64,000 bases of DNA from Gammaproteobacteria bacterium (GCA_021773645.1 JAJFJU010000012.1:124001-188000), one strand, 5' to 3'; counted from the stretch's first letter, positions 8,597 to 18,040 are shown. Made by a program: numbers and translations. The notes: generated by a model from the letters alone, not told the origin.

Positions 8597-9544
8597 ATGC
8601 TTGCCGTTCTGAACGTCGTTCTACCGGTTTTCCTCATCATCGCAACCGGTTACATGGCGACCCGCACCAAGCTCTTCCCCGATGCCGGCATCGACGGGTT
8701 GATTGCCTTTGTGATCAAATTCGCCATCCCGGCGTTGTTATTGAATGCCATGTATCGCATCGATCTCGCTATGGCCTTCGAGTGGCGAATCCTGGCCTCT
8801 TTTTACACGGGCGCACTGACTTGCTTCGTGTTGGGGATGATCCTGGCGCGCAAGGTTTGGAAACGGTCGCCTGGTGAGGCCGTGGCGGTGGGATTTTCCG
8901 CGTTATTTTCGAATACGGTATTGATCGGGTTGGCCGTAATGACCCGCGCCTACGGTGAGGAAGCGACCCAACCGATGTTCGGGATCATTGCCTTGCATGC
9001 GCCCTTGCTCTACACCTTTGGCATCATCTGCATGGAGATTGCCCGCCGGGACGGGGCGGATATGCCGACTACCGTGCGTCGGGTGCTAAGTGGCGTATTT
9101 TCCAATGCCTTGATGCTTGGCATCCTCACCGGTCTAGCGCTCAATATGCTGGAGGTCCAGTTGCCCGAAACGCTTGCTTCTACCCTGATGCTGCTGGCCG
9201 CCGCCACCATGCCAACGGCCTTGTTCAGCATAGGTGCTGCACTGACGCGATACCGGATGCGCACGGAGGCGAGTGAAGCACTGATGGTCTCAGTGCTGTT
9301 GCTGCTGGTACATCCCGGCATTGCCTATGTACTGTCGCAGTATGTGTTCGAATTATCGCCTGAGTTTGTCCGCGCGGCGGTGGTTACGGCGGCGATGCCA
9401 GCGGGGCTAAATATTTATATTTTTGCGGCGATGTACGACCGCGCCACCGGGCTTGCCGCCAGCGCGCTGCTGCTTTCCACTGTTTTATCTATAGCGACAA
9501 TTACCCTGTGGCTGACGTTGCTCGGCGGTGCAGGGATCAGCTGA
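8597..9544 (+). CDS. AEC-family (auxin efflux carrier-like) transporter
   Basis: A 315-residue integral membrane protein with about ten predicted transmembrane segments. It shows the typical AEC pattern: VLPVFLIIATGYMATR at the start, a central hydrophilic loop near residue 155, and a PAGLNIYIFAAMYD half-motif near residue 273. The family exports organic acids or amino acids and related anions. No partner gene is evident, so the substrate is unassigned. Confidence 0.87.
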   Translation: MLAVLNVVLPVFLIIATGYMATRTKLFPDAGIDGLIAFVIKFAIPALLLNAMYRIDLAMAFEWRILASFYTGALTCFVLGMILARKVWKRSPGEAVAVGFSALFSNTVLIGLAVMTRAYGEEATQPMFGIIALHAPLLYTFGIICMEIARRDGADMPTTVRRVLSGVFSNALMLGILTGLALNMLEVQLPETLASTLMLLAAATMPTALFSIGAALTRYRMRTEASEALMVSVLLLLVHPGIAYVLSQYVFELSPEFVRAAVVTAAMPAGLNIYIFAAMYDRATGLAASALLLSTVLSIATITLWLTLLGGAGIS

Positions 9545-9573
9545 ATTTGGTTTGCGGGTATGTTCTATGAAAT

Positions 9574-10161
9574 TCAGTGCCGTACTGAGCCGTGTACTAG
9601 GCGCTCCAGGAAATGCAGTTTGCGGACGACATCGTCGGTCTCCAGCAGTTCCTGTTTGCGCGGCAGCGGTAAGGGCAGGAATTCGGCGAGGCGGGCGGTA
9701 ACCCACTGGGCATCATCGTAATGGGTGGGAATTTCATAGCCGGGAGATAGTTCGCCAAGAATCTGTTTCAGCAGCATGGTCAGATCCTGGAAGCGGGCTG
9801 GTAGTGGCATCGGCGGGGTTTGTTCAAGAAAACCCGCCTGACATTGTATGAGCTGGTTTTCATCTACATGCGTGGCGAACAATTGGAAGCGCTTTTCCCC
9901 GTGTACGGTGATCTCTAGCAGACCGTTTTCGCCCTGCTGCCAGTCAACGATGCGAGCGTAGCAACCGATATCAAAGGTCTGCGCCGCATAGCCTACTTCA
10001 CTGCCTTCACGAATCAGACAAATCCCGAAGCCTGTTTCCTCGCGCATGCAGGTGCTGACCATGTCTAGATAGCGTGGCTCAAAGATTTGCAGTGGTAGCA
10101 GACCACCAGGAAACAGTACGGTGTTGAGCGGGAACAGGGGAAATTTTGCCTCAATCGCCAT
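9574..10161 (-). CDS. Lon N-terminal-domain protein
   Basis: This 195-residue protein consists of the Lon substrate-binding (LAN) domain alone, with the signature PLFPLNTVLFPGGLLPLQIFEPRY split around residues 6 to 30. No AAA+ or protease domain follows. The ATG at 10161 (MAIEAKFPLFPL) was chosen over an upstream in-frame one because it begins at the conserved strand. It overlaps the 3' end of ubiX by 11 nt. Stand-alone LAN proteins are widespread but their role is not established. Confidence 0.85.
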   Translation of the reverse strand: MAIEAKFPLFPLNTVLFPGGLLPLQIFEPRYLDMVSTCMREETGFGICLIREGSEVGYAAQTFDIGCYARIVDWQQGENGLLEITVHGEKRFQLFATHVDENQLIQCQAGFLEQTPPMPLPARFQDLTMLLKQILGELSPGYEIPTHYDDAQWVTARLAEFLPLPLPRKQELLETDDVVRKLHFLERLVHGSVRH

Positions 10162-10771
10162 CGGCTTCCCCCCAGCGCGGTAGCAACTCGTGTTCAATCT
10201 CCAAGTGATCGAGGATGCGCGCCACCATGAAATCTATGAGATCGGCCATTGTTTTCGGCTGCTGATAAAAGCCCGGGTTGGCGGGCATGATCACCGCACC
10301 CAAGCGGGCGAGCCGCAACATGTTTTCCAGGTGCAGTTCCGAGAGCGGGGTTTCACGGTGTACCAGGATGAGTTGCCGGTGCTCCTTGAGCACTACATCG
10401 GCGGCGCGCTCGATGAGATTGTTACTCAAGCCCGCGGCGATGCCAGCCAAGGTGCCACTGGTGCAGGGGCAGATCACCAGAGCGCGGGGTGGGTTGGAGC
10501 CACTTGCCACTGGGGCCATCCACTCTTCGCGGCCAAACACAGTGAACTGCCCCGGCTGGGCGTTGTAACGCTCGCCGAGGATTTTCTCGATTGCCCGCGG
10601 GCGGGTGGGGAGTTTTAGCCCGACCTCCATATCCAGCACCATGCGCGCCGGGTCCGAGAGCATGAAATAGACCTGTTCACCGGCTCCGAGTAGCTGCTCT
10701 AGCAGGCGCAGGCCATAGGCGGCACCCGAGGCGCCGGTCATGGCTAGGGCGATAGCAGAGTTAGCTGTCAT
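10151..10771 (-). CDS. ubiX: Flavin prenyltransferase UbiX
   Basis: This 206-residue flavoprotein starts with ALAMTGASGAAYGLRLLE, the FMN-binding loop of UbiX/Pad1. It also has SLPVASGSNPP-like ASGSNPP, CPCTSGTLAGIAAGLSNNL and a C-terminal MPANPGFYQQPKT motif. It makes the prenylated FMN cofactor used by UbiD decarboxylases in ubiquinone synthesis. The gene overlaps mpl upstream and the Lon-domain gene downstream, forming a tight three-gene leftward unit. Confidence 0.94.
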   Translation of the reverse strand: MTANSAIALAMTGASGAAYGLRLLEQLLGAGEQVYFMLSDPARMVLDMEVGLKLPTRPRAIEKILGERYNAQPGQFTVFGREEWMAPVASGSNPPRALVICPCTSGTLAGIAAGLSNNLIERAADVVLKEHRQLILVHRETPLSELHLENMLRLARLGAVIMPANPGFYQQPKTMADLIDFMVARILDHLEIEHELLPRWGEADGD

Positions 10772-12128
10772 GATGTTTCCTCAGGCTTATTTCAAGTCGT
10801 TCATGAAGGCCGCCAAAGGCGCCGTTACTCATGATGAGCAGATGGTCGCCGGGGCGTGCTTCTAGCGTGATGGTATCAATTAGGGTATCGAGTTCTGCTG
10901 CGATATGAATTTCATCTTCTCTTCCCGTCGCCACGGCCCCGAGATTCCAGTCGAGTCCCGGGGGTTGGTAGAGCCAGGCGAGATCGGCGTCGGCCAGGGC
11001 TGGACCCAAGGTGTCGCGATGTACCCCGAGTCGCATGGTGTTGGAGCGAGGTTCAAGGATGGCAAGGATGCGTCCACTATCGATGTGCTGGCGCAGGCCA
11101 GCCACCGTGGTGGCGATGGCGCTGGGATGATGGGCGAAGTCATCATAAAGGGTGATGTTGGCTACCTTGGCGCGCACCTCCATGCGCCGTTTGATGCCCT
11201 GGAATTCAGCCAGCGCCTCACAGGCCACACCTACAGGCACGCCGGCATGGCGGGCTGAGGCGATGGCGGTGAGGGCGTTAAGTACATTGTGATCACCAAT
11301 GAGGGACCAGTTCACGGTGCCGGCGCACCGGCCTTCCAACCACACTTCAAAGTGGCTACCGTCATTGGTTAGTAACCGTGCCTGCCATTGCCCCGAGCCC
11401 AAGCCAAAGTCTTCGCGGGGGGTCCAGCAACCCATTTCCAAGACCTCGGCCACAGACGGGTCTTCAGCATGGTGAATTATTTTTGCGTTACCGGGGACGG
11501 TACGTACCAGGTGATGAAACTGGGTCTTGATGGCGGCGAGATCTGGAAAGATATCGGCGTGATCGTATTCAAGATTGTTAATCGCCAGGGTGCGCGGATG
11601 GTAGTGAACGAACTTGGAGCGTTTGTCGAAAAAGGCGGTGTCGTATTCATCTGCCTCCACCACGAAAAAGGGGGCGTCACCAAGGCGGGCTGAGAGGCCA
11701 AAGTTGCCGGGTACGCCACCAATGAGAAAACCCGGCGCAAGATTGGCGTATTCCAATATCCAGGCGATGAGGCTGGCGGCGGTGGTTTTACCATGGGTGC
11801 CGGCCACCGCCAGTACCCAGCGATCGGCGAGCAGGTTTTCCGCCAGCCAGGCGGGGCCGGAGGTATAACGAAGTCCACGGTCCAGCACATATTCCACCAC
11901 TGGATTGCCGCGTGACAGGGCGTTGCCGATGACCACTTGATCTGGTGCCGGATCCAGTAGTGCCGGGTCGTAGCCCTCGGTGACCTCAATGCCCAACCCG
12001 TCCAGTAGCGTACTCATAGGCGGGTAGGCATGGGCGTCGGAGCCGGTAACTCGGTGCCCCAATTCGCGTGCCAGGGTGGCAACCCCTGCCATGAAGGTGC
12101 CGCAGATGCCGAGTATGTGGACGTGCAT
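10761..12128 (-). CDS. mpl: UDP-MurNAc:L-Ala-gamma-D-Glu-mDAP ligase Mpl
   Basis: This 455-residue Mur ligase has the N-terminal Rossmann motif GICGTFMAGVATLA, which marks Mpl apart from MurC. It also has the ATP-binding GTHGKTTAASL (near residue 110), the EADEYDTAFFDKRSK block and the NNLEYDHADIFPD block. It reattaches tripeptide recovered from peptidoglycan turnover to UDP-MurNAc. It is directly followed by ubiX, and its start codon abuts the stop of a small membrane protein gene. Confidence 0.95.
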   Translation of the reverse strand: MHVHILGICGTFMAGVATLARELGHRVTGSDAHAYPPMSTLLDGLGIEVTEGYDPALLDPAPDQVVIGNALSRGNPVVEYVLDRGLRYTSGPAWLAENLLADRWVLAVAGTHGKTTAASLIAWILEYANLAPGFLIGGVPGNFGLSARLGDAPFFVVEADEYDTAFFDKRSKFVHYHPRTLAINNLEYDHADIFPDLAAIKTQFHHLVRTVPGNAKIIHHAEDPSVAEVLEMGCWTPREDFGLGSGQWQARLLTNDGSHFEVWLEGRCAGTVNWSLIGDHNVLNALTAIASARHAGVPVGVACEALAEFQGIKRRMEVRAKVANITLYDDFAHHPSAIATTVAGLRQHIDSGRILAILEPRSNTMRLGVHRDTLGPALADADLAWLYQPPGLDWNLGAVATGREDEIHIAAELDTLIDTITLEARPGDHLLIMSNGAFGGLHERLEISLRKHHDS

Positions 12129-12644
12129 TCAGGAGGCCAGTGGGAACAATTGATTCATAATAATGATAGAAATCCAGGAAAATGCCACTGCGAGTACCAG
12201 TCCCCGGGTGAAGAGACAGTTGAGAGCATGGCGCAGGATATGGGCGGTGATGGCGAGGCTCCAGCCCACCAGCGCGAGCAGCAACAATGCGGGTGCACCA
12301 CTGGGATCGGCCGCGGCCTTGGCGGTGTGCAGCCAATGGGTGATGGGGATTGCCAACAGACTGAGCATTGCGCCGGTACCTGCCAGCGCGGTGAGGGTCT
12401 GGTGATAACGCGGTAAACGACCCGATAGATAGAGCGCTATGGCAGCGAAGGCGGCCAGCAGCACCGTCTCAGCCAGTCCCGCCGCGAAGGCCCGGGTCGG
12501 TACCAGATAGGCCAGCGAGAGCAAAAACGCAGCGAGGCCGTGAGCTGTCAGCGCGAGCCCTGTCAGTAGCATAGAGGTCGGCAGTTGCTGGGGGCCGCTA
12601 CGCAGCCAGCAAAGTTCCAAAAAGGGTCGAATCAGGGCGTACAA
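12129..12644 (-). CDS. Hypothetical multi-pass membrane protein
   Basis: A 171-residue hydrophobic protein with about five predicted transmembrane helices and no motif I recognise. Its stop codon abuts the mpl start, so the two are co-transcribed. A conserved-looking RHALNCLFTRG segment lies near residue 137. A role in cell-envelope function is only suggested by the neighbour; resemblance to Yip1-type five-helix proteins is possible but unproven. Confidence 0.7.
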   Translation of the reverse strand: MYALIRPFLELCWLRSGPQQLPTSMLLTGLALTAHGLAAFLLSLAYLVPTRAFAAGLAETVLLAAFAAIALYLSGRLPRYHQTLTALAGTGAMLSLLAIPITHWLHTAKAAADPSGAPALLLLALVGWSLAITAHILRHALNCLFTRGLVLAVAFSWISIIIMNQLFPLAS

Positions 12645-12748
12645 ATGAAGGTCTCCGGTTGAACATGCCGTAGATCGTTATTGTACGCGATTAGCCATTA
12701 GGAGCTTGCACCGATGAGGGCGCGTTGGGATCATGGGCGGGAACGGCT

Positions 12749-12770
12749 GCTGTGGAGATTTGTCCACAGC
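12749..12770 (+). promoter_or_regulatory. Leader hairpin upstream of ROK kinase gene
   Basis: GCTGTGGA and TCCACAGC form a perfect 8-bp stem with a 6-nt loop ending 27 nt before the chosen ROK start codon. It may influence translation initiation. It could also be incidental, and no known RNA motif is recognised. Confidence 0.3.
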
Positions 12771-12797
12771 CTGCGACATCGACAAGGACGGAAGCAC

Positions 12798-13703
12798 ATG
12801 CGTATTGGTATAGACCTCGGCGGCACCAAGATCGAGGCCATTGCCTTGTCAGAACAGGGCGAGGAGTTGGCGCGGCAACGGGTGCCGACGCCGCAGAGCA
12901 GCTATCAAGATACCCTCGATGCCATCACTGGCCTGGTGATGGGCATTGAGCAGCAGCTAGATTGTTCAGCCTCGGTTGGGGTGGCGACACCGGGGGCCAT
13001 CTCGCCTGCCAGTGGCCTGATCAAGAATGCCAATTCCACCCGCCTTATCGGTCACCCGTTGGATCGCGACCTTGCCGCGGCGCTTGGGCGTCCGGTACGT
13101 ACCGCCAATGATGCCAATTGCTTTGCTCTTTCCGAAGCGGTGGACGGTGCGGCGGCGGGCGCTGAAACTGTTTTTGGGGTGATTGTTGGCACCGGCACTG
13201 GCGGCGGTCTGGTGGTGCGCGGTGAGGTGCTCACCGGCCCCAATGCCATCGCCGGCGAATGGGGGCACAACCCTATGCCATGGCCGCGCCCGGAGGAGTG
13301 GCCCGGCGTGCGTTGCTATTGTGGCCGTATGGGCTGCCTGGAGACCTTCCTATGCGGGCCGGGATTTGCCCGTGAGTTTGATGAGGCCACCGGGCAGACG
13401 CTCACCGCTAAGGAGATTGTTGCTCTGGCTGATGATGGGGATGCAGCTGCATCCGCAGCACTCGATCGCTACGAGGAGCGTCTGGCTCGGGCACTGGCCC
13501 ACGTCATCAATATCTTCGATCCAGAGGTCATCGTGCTCGGTGGTGGCATGTCTAATATTGGCAGGCTTTATGAAAACGTTCCCAAATTATGGGGCAACTG
13601 GGTATTTTCTGATCGCGTGGATACGCGGCTTATATCACCACGCTTCGGAGATTCCAGTGGGGTTCGGGGTGCGGCCTGGCTATGGCCCCTAGCCGACCGT
13701 TGA
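12798..13703 (+). CDS. ROK-family sugar kinase (fructokinase/NAG-kinase-like)
   Basis: This 301-residue kinase has the ATP-binding GIDLGGTKIEAIAL at its start, ANDANCFALSEA near residue 103 with the catalytic aspartate, GTGTGGGLV near residue 131, and the ROK zinc motif CYCGRMGCLE near residue 174. The ATG at 12798 places the first strand at the usual position; a longer in-frame reading exists but adds an unconserved basic leader. The last codons run into a 127-bp palindromic repeat that supplies the TGA stop. Confidence 0.9.
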   Translation: MRIGIDLGGTKIEAIALSEQGEELARQRVPTPQSSYQDTLDAITGLVMGIEQQLDCSASVGVATPGAISPASGLIKNANSTRLIGHPLDRDLAAALGRPVRTANDANCFALSEAVDGAAAGAETVFGVIVGTGTGGGLVVRGEVLTGPNAIAGEWGHNPMPWPRPEEWPGVRCYCGRMGCLETFLCGPGFAREFDEATGQTLTAKEIVALADDGDAAASAALDRYEERLARALAHVINIFDPEVIVLGGGMSNIGRLYENVPKLWGNWVFSDRVDTRLISPRFGDSSGVRGAAWLWPLADR

Positions 13704-13825
13704 AACAGTCCCATGCGGCACAATACGGCGTTAAAAATCGGCTTAAAATGCTCACTTACTGCAAGTAAGCTCCGCTTTCTCGCCAATTTTTGCCTTGTCT
13801 TGCACTCGCCTGTAACTCTTTCAAC
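13699..13825. repeat. 127-bp imperfect palindromic element, copy 1
   Basis: The element begins GTTGAAA and ends TTTCAAC, and its two halves are imperfect reverse complements over the whole length. Internal matching blocks include AAAAATCGGC against GCCAATTTTT. The centre is a CTTAC-TGCAA-GTAAG hairpin. A second copy of exactly the same length lies at 22761-22887, with about 19 differences by hand count. The shape is that of a non-autonomous miniature element or large REP-like unit. Its left terminus overlaps the TGA stop codon of the ROK kinase gene. Confidence 0.85.
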
Positions 13826-13864
13826 CGCCGGCTAGATCTCGGTCACACCCAACGGGGTAAATAA

Positions 13865-14569
13865 ATGATAGCGCTTTACCAATTTCCACCTGCCTTTGGT
13901 CTGCCCAATCCCAGCCCCTTTTGTATGAAGCTGGAGACTTGGCTGCGGCTCGCCGGGCTTGAATACGAGGTGCGAACGGTCACTAGTCCGGGTAAGGCTC
14001 CGGGAGGCAAGTTGCCCTCGCTGGTGGTGGACGGAAAAACGCTAACCGACTCCGCGGCGGCCATCCGCCACTTGGAGCAGCAGTTTCAACTGGATGTGGA
14101 TTCCCCTCTTTCTGCCGAGCAGCGGGCCGTGTGCGAGGCCATTGAGCGCCTGCTGGAGGATCATCTTTACTGGATCATGCTCTACAGCCGTTGGATGGTG
14201 CCCGCTAACTGGCGGGTGGTGCGCCGCACTTTTTTTGGCGATCTGCGTTTCCCGCTGTCGGCCTATCTGCCCGGTATCGCTCAGCGCCAAGTGCGCAGCA
14301 TGCTGCAAGCGCAGGGTCTTGCCGAGCGGCCACGTGACGAGGTCTATGCCCTCGGCTGCCGTGATATCGATGTGCTTTCGACCCTGCTGGGGAAAAAACC
14401 CTTCCTTATTGGTGAGGAACCGGTGCGGGTGGATTGCTGTGCCTACGGAATGCTGGCGAACATTATAAAGCCGCCAGTTGAATCAAAACTAAAGGCCCAT
14501 ACTCTCGACCAAACCAATCTCGTCGCCTATTACGAGCGTATGAGTGAACGCTTTTTTCCAGCGGAATAA
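13865..14569 (+). CDS. Glutathione S-transferase family protein
   Basis: This 234-residue protein has a thioredoxin-like N-terminal domain (residues 1 to 80) with NPSPFCMKLETWLRLAG, a KLPSLVVDGKTLTDSAAAI glutathione-binding strand-turn, and an all-helical C-terminal domain. The Cys in the SPFC position resembles the failed-axon/metaxin-like clade of GSTs. It is followed after 12 nt by an ATM1-type ABC exporter, and such exporters move glutathione conjugates, so the pair may act together on thiol adducts. Confidence 0.85.
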   Translation: MIALYQFPPAFGLPNPSPFCMKLETWLRLAGLEYEVRTVTSPGKAPGGKLPSLVVDGKTLTDSAAAIRHLEQQFQLDVDSPLSAEQRAVCEAIERLLEDHLYWIMLYSRWMVPANWRVVRRTFFGDLRFPLSAYLPGIAQRQVRSMLQAQGLAERPRDEVYALGCRDIDVLSTLLGKKPFLIGEEPVRVDCCAYGMLANIIKPPVESKLKAHTLDQTNLVAYYERMSERFFPAE

Positions 14570-14581
14570 TTAGGGAACCCC

Positions 14582-16426
14582 ATGGTCTACCGTCCTACCC
14601 CGCATCACCGCCAGGATTCCACTGGCCCCAGCCCGGGCCTGCGCTCGGACTGGAATAATCTGCGCCAGTTTTTACCCCTGTTATGGGAGTTTCGCGGGCG
14701 CGTGTTTATCGCCCTTGCCTGCCTAATTCTCGCCAAGCTGGCCAGCGTGGGTGTGCCCCTGTTGCTCAAGCAGATCGTGGAGGTGATGGAAGGCCGGGGC
14801 CAGGAAGTACTACTATTGCCGGTGCTGTTGGTGCTTGGCTACGGTGGTCTGCGGCTTACCTCTTCGCTGTTTAATGAGTTGCGTGATGCCATATTTTCAC
14901 GAGTGCGGTACCACACCATGCGCCGGCTCTCGGGTAAGGTGCTCACGCATCTCCATACTCTGGCGCTGCGCTACCACTTGGAGCGCAAAACCGGCGCCAT
15001 CTCCCGGGACCTTGAGCGGGCCACCCGCAGCCTGAGTTCGCTGCTCAACTACCTAGCGTTCAGCATTTTTCCGACGGCACTGGAGTTCCTGCTGGTGGGT
15101 GGCATCTTGTTTAGTAACTATCCGTGGCAATTTGCGGCGAGTACCTTCGGCACTGTGGTGATATACGTCCTCTTTACCCTGGCGGTGACGGAATGGCGCA
15201 TCCATTACCGTCAGGAAATGAACGCCCTGGATTCCGAGGCCAATAGCCAGGCGGTGGACAGTCTGATCAATTATGAGACGGTGAAATACTTCGGCAACGA
15301 GGCATTAGAGACGGAACGCTACGACAAAACCCTGGGGCTCTGGGAAGGCTTGGCGGTGAAGACCCAAACCTCCATGTGTGCGCTCAACTTTGGACAGGGG
15401 GCGATCATTGCGGGCGGAGTTACCCTCATTATGTTTCTTGCCACCCAAGGGGTGTTGGCGGGGGAGTTAAGCCTGGGCGATTTGGTGTTGGTCAACGCCT
15501 TTTTATTACAGCTTTTCATTCCCCTCAACATGCTTGGCATCGTATATCGTCAGATTAAATATGCCTTTACCGACATTGAGTTGGTGGCCAATTTGCTCGC
15601 CGAAGAAGTAGAGATCAAAGACCCGGCTAAAGCCCCGGATCTGGCGGTTTCTGGTGGTGAGGTGCGCTTTAAAAATGTGAGCTTTGCCTATCAATCAGAC
15701 CGCCCCATTCTGCATGCGGTAGATTTTCGTATTCCTGCTGGCAAGAAGACCGCAGTAGTCGGGCCCAGCGGTGCGGGAAAATCGACCCTGGCGCGCTTGC
15801 TATTTCGCTTCTACGACGTCACCGCAGGCAACATATCCATAGACGGTCAGGATATCCGTGAGGTAAGCCAACAAAGCCTGCGCGGGGCCATCGGCATCGT
15901 CCCCCAGGACACCGTATTGTTCAACGAAAGCATCCATTACAACATTGTTTATGCACGGCCGGGAGCATCTCAGGACGAGGTGGAACAGGCGGCACGGTTG
16001 GCCCATATCCACGACTTTATTGCCTCCTTGCCGCAGGGCTATGACACCGTGGTGGGTGAGCGCGGACTCAAGCTTTCCGGTGGTGAAAAGCAGCGCGTGG
16101 CCATCGCCCGCGTGATCCTCAAGAACCCGAATATCCTTATCTTCGATGAGGCCACCTCATCCCTCGACAGCCACTCCGAACAGGCTATTCAAACGGCTCT
16201 TGGCGAAGTGTCGACCAACCACACCACCCTGGTCATCGCCCACCGTTTATCCACGGTGGTGGATGCCGATGAAATTCTGGTAATGGAGGCAGGCCGCATC
16301 AGCGAACGCGGCGACCACCGCGCCCTACTAGCAAAGCAGGGCCTCTACGCCCGCATGTGGGCCTTGCAACAGGAAGAGCGGCAGCAGGAGAAGTTAGCCA
16401 AAATCGCGGTGGAGGCGGATGCTTGA
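14582..16426 (+). CDS. ATM1/HMT1-type ABC exporter (fused permease-ATPase)
   Basis: A 614-residue half-transporter. Six transmembrane helices span about residues 35 to 320, including the NYETVKYFGNEALE coupling motif diagnostic of the ATM1/ABCB7 clade. The nucleotide-binding domain follows with Walker A GPSGAGKST near residue 396, signature LSGGEKQRVAIAR, Walker B ILIFDEATSSLD and the H-loop IAHRLSTV. ATM1-like proteins export glutathione-linked sulfur or metal species. The adjacent GST supports a thiol-conjugate substrate. The protein should homodimerise. Confidence 0.92.
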   Translation: MVYRPTPHHRQDSTGPSPGLRSDWNNLRQFLPLLWEFRGRVFIALACLILAKLASVGVPLLLKQIVEVMEGRGQEVLLLPVLLVLGYGGLRLTSSLFNELRDAIFSRVRYHTMRRLSGKVLTHLHTLALRYHLERKTGAISRDLERATRSLSSLLNYLAFSIFPTALEFLLVGGILFSNYPWQFAASTFGTVVIYVLFTLAVTEWRIHYRQEMNALDSEANSQAVDSLINYETVKYFGNEALETERYDKTLGLWEGLAVKTQTSMCALNFGQGAIIAGGVTLIMFLATQGVLAGELSLGDLVLVNAFLLQLFIPLNMLGIVYRQIKYAFTDIELVANLLAEEVEIKDPAKAPDLAVSGGEVRFKNVSFAYQSDRPILHAVDFRIPAGKKTAVVGPSGAGKSTLARLLFRFYDVTAGNISIDGQDIREVSQQSLRGAIGIVPQDTVLFNESIHYNIVYARPGASQDEVEQAARLAHIHDFIASLPQGYDTVVGERGLKLSGGEKQRVAIARVILKNPNILIFDEATSSLDSHSEQAIQTALGEVSTNHTTLVIAHRLSTVVDADEILVMEAGRISERGDHRALLAKQGLYARMWALQQEERQQEKLAKIAVEADA

Positions 16427-16522
16427 GGGGGTGGCTTTTCCGCCGGGCGATGGCCCGACAAGAGTGAGGTGCCTTATGCAGCCCCGTGCATTTATTGTTA
16501 GACCACTTAGATACTGAGCGAC

Positions 16523-17077
16523 ATGAGTAAAGGTCTGAAGAATTTCCTTGCCTATATTGTGGCCGTATTACTGTTGTCGGTCGCTTACTATGGTTATGTC
16601 TTGGTATCACATCCACCATCATCCGAACGAGAGACCTTCTTCACGGAAATCGGTGAAGGCTTTGGTGAGATGGCTCTTTGGGTCTTTGTGTTTATCTACA
16701 TGCGCACGGCACTTAAACTTATTATGGGTAAGGGGCCGCTAGCGCGCCGTCTCTTACCAGACTATTCGGCCCCAGCTAGCATGGGCTACCTTGAACACCT
16801 CGTCTTTTACCTGGACCGAAGTCACGTCTATTTTGGTAGTGCCGCAGTTGCCCTTGCTCTCATTCACATCGCATTTATGGGTCTCCGACCCGATATTCTA
16901 TTTTTTCCGATAGTCCTTGCTCTCATATTATGGCAAGTGCTATTTGGCATATTCTTAACTTGGCGTCGTATACCTCAAGACCTGAGAAAATGGTCGTACT
17001 TTGTTCATGCGCAACTTATTACGGGCGTATCAATTGGGTTTTTTTCCTACTTTGGGCATCTATTAATCGATGATTGA
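16523..17077 (+). CDS. Ferric-reductase-like transmembrane protein
   Basis: This 184-residue protein has about five transmembrane segments. Histidines recur within or beside helices (RSHVYFG, ALIHIAFMG, YFVHAQL, FGHLL), the arrangement used to bind b-type haem in ferric reductase and cytochrome b561-like membrane domains. There is no flavin or NAD domain. The coding sequence is visibly more AT-rich than its neighbours, which might mean later acquisition. Haem binding is an inference from histidine spacing. Confidence 0.65.
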   Translation: MSKGLKNFLAYIVAVLLLSVAYYGYVLVSHPPSSERETFFTEIGEGFGEMALWVFVFIYMRTALKLIMGKGPLARRLLPDYSAPASMGYLEHLVFYLDRSHVYFGSAAVALALIHIAFMGLRPDILFFPIVLALILWQVLFGIFLTWRRIPQDLRKWSYFVHAQLITGVSIGFFSYFGHLLIDD

Positions 17078-17328
17078 AATAGAGCTCAAATCATCTGTAT
17101 AAATAAGATTGGGCTCTGTTCTCGTATCGTAATATCGACATCGTTCCAGTAGGTCGGACCGCGTCCGCCGCCCCGGTTAGGAGGTTGGTAGCCATCCAGG
17201 CCCCGATCCCTCTTAAAGTTTTTTCTAGACGCAGGGGAGATCGTTGCTTTTGAGAATGTGTCGGAGGATGCGGGCGCGTTGGTCGAGCACATTGCGCCAG
17301 TCGGTATGTTCTTGTATTTAGTGAGACA

Positions 17329-18003
17329 TTACTCTTCACCGTTCATGAAGCTCAGCAGGTGCAGCAAGCTGGTGAACAAGTTGAGGATGGATACGTACAG
17401 CGTGACGGTCGCCATGATGTAGTTAGTTTCGCCGCCGTGGATGATGTTGCTGGTCTGGTACAGGATCAGGCCCGCCATCAGCAGCACGAACATGGATGAC
17501 ACCGCCAGCGACAGAGCAGGCATCTCGAAAAATACCGCACTGAGCCCGGCGAGGAAAGCGACCAGGATGCCGACCATCAGGAACCCGCCCAAGAAGCTGA
17601 AATTTTTGCGGGTGGTTAGTGCGTAACCGGACAAGCCAAGGAAGATGGCGCCGGTAGCGCCCATGGAGGTCATTACCACCTGGCTACCGTTAGGCATGGC
17701 CAGATAGGCGTTGAGCAGCGGTCCCAACGTGTAGCCCATAAAGCCGGTTAGGGCAAATACGAAGGTCAGTCCCAAAGCGCTGTCACGGAATTTCGAAGTT
17801 AGGAACAGCAGACCGAAATAACCGCCAAGTGTTAGCAGTAGTCCTGGGTGTGGCAGATTCAGCGCCATCGATACCCCGGCGGTCAGTGCGCTGAACAGCA
17901 GTGTCATAGACAACAACATATAGGTGTTGCGGACGACCTTGTTGATGGCAAAAACGGCCGTTTGTGCCTGGATTGTCGGGTTTGTCATTGATCTATTCAT
18001 CAT
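17329..18003 (-). CDS. yccA: Bax inhibitor-1/YccA family membrane protein
   Basis: A 224-residue protein with seven predicted transmembrane helices, the pattern of the BI-1 (TMBIM) family. It has the conserved ILNLFTSLLHLLSFMNG C-terminus and a GGETNYIMATVTLYVS segment. In E. coli YccA binds and modulates the FtsH protease. The first of two tandem ATG codons follows a GGAG ribosome-binding site. It is encoded just downstream of an HPF-like gene on the same strand. Confidence 0.9.
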   Translation of the reverse strand: MMNRSMTNPTIQAQTAVFAINKVVRNTYMLLSMTLLFSALTAGVSMALNLPHPGLLLTLGGYFGLLFLTSKFRDSALGLTFVFALTGFMGYTLGPLLNAYLAMPNGSQVVMTSMGATGAIFLGLSGYALTTRKNFSFLGGFLMVGILVAFLAGLSAVFFEMPALSLAVSSMFVLLMAGLILYQTSNIIHGGETNYIMATVTLYVSILNLFTSLLHLLSFMNGEE

Positions 18004-18040
18004 GAGCGATCTCCTGCCAGGTTGAAAAAGTAGTTGCGAG

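Noticed and set aside
17078-17328. Short ORFs between the ferric-reductase-like gene and yccA
   Set aside because: Compositionally random, no ribosome-binding site and no recognisable domain.
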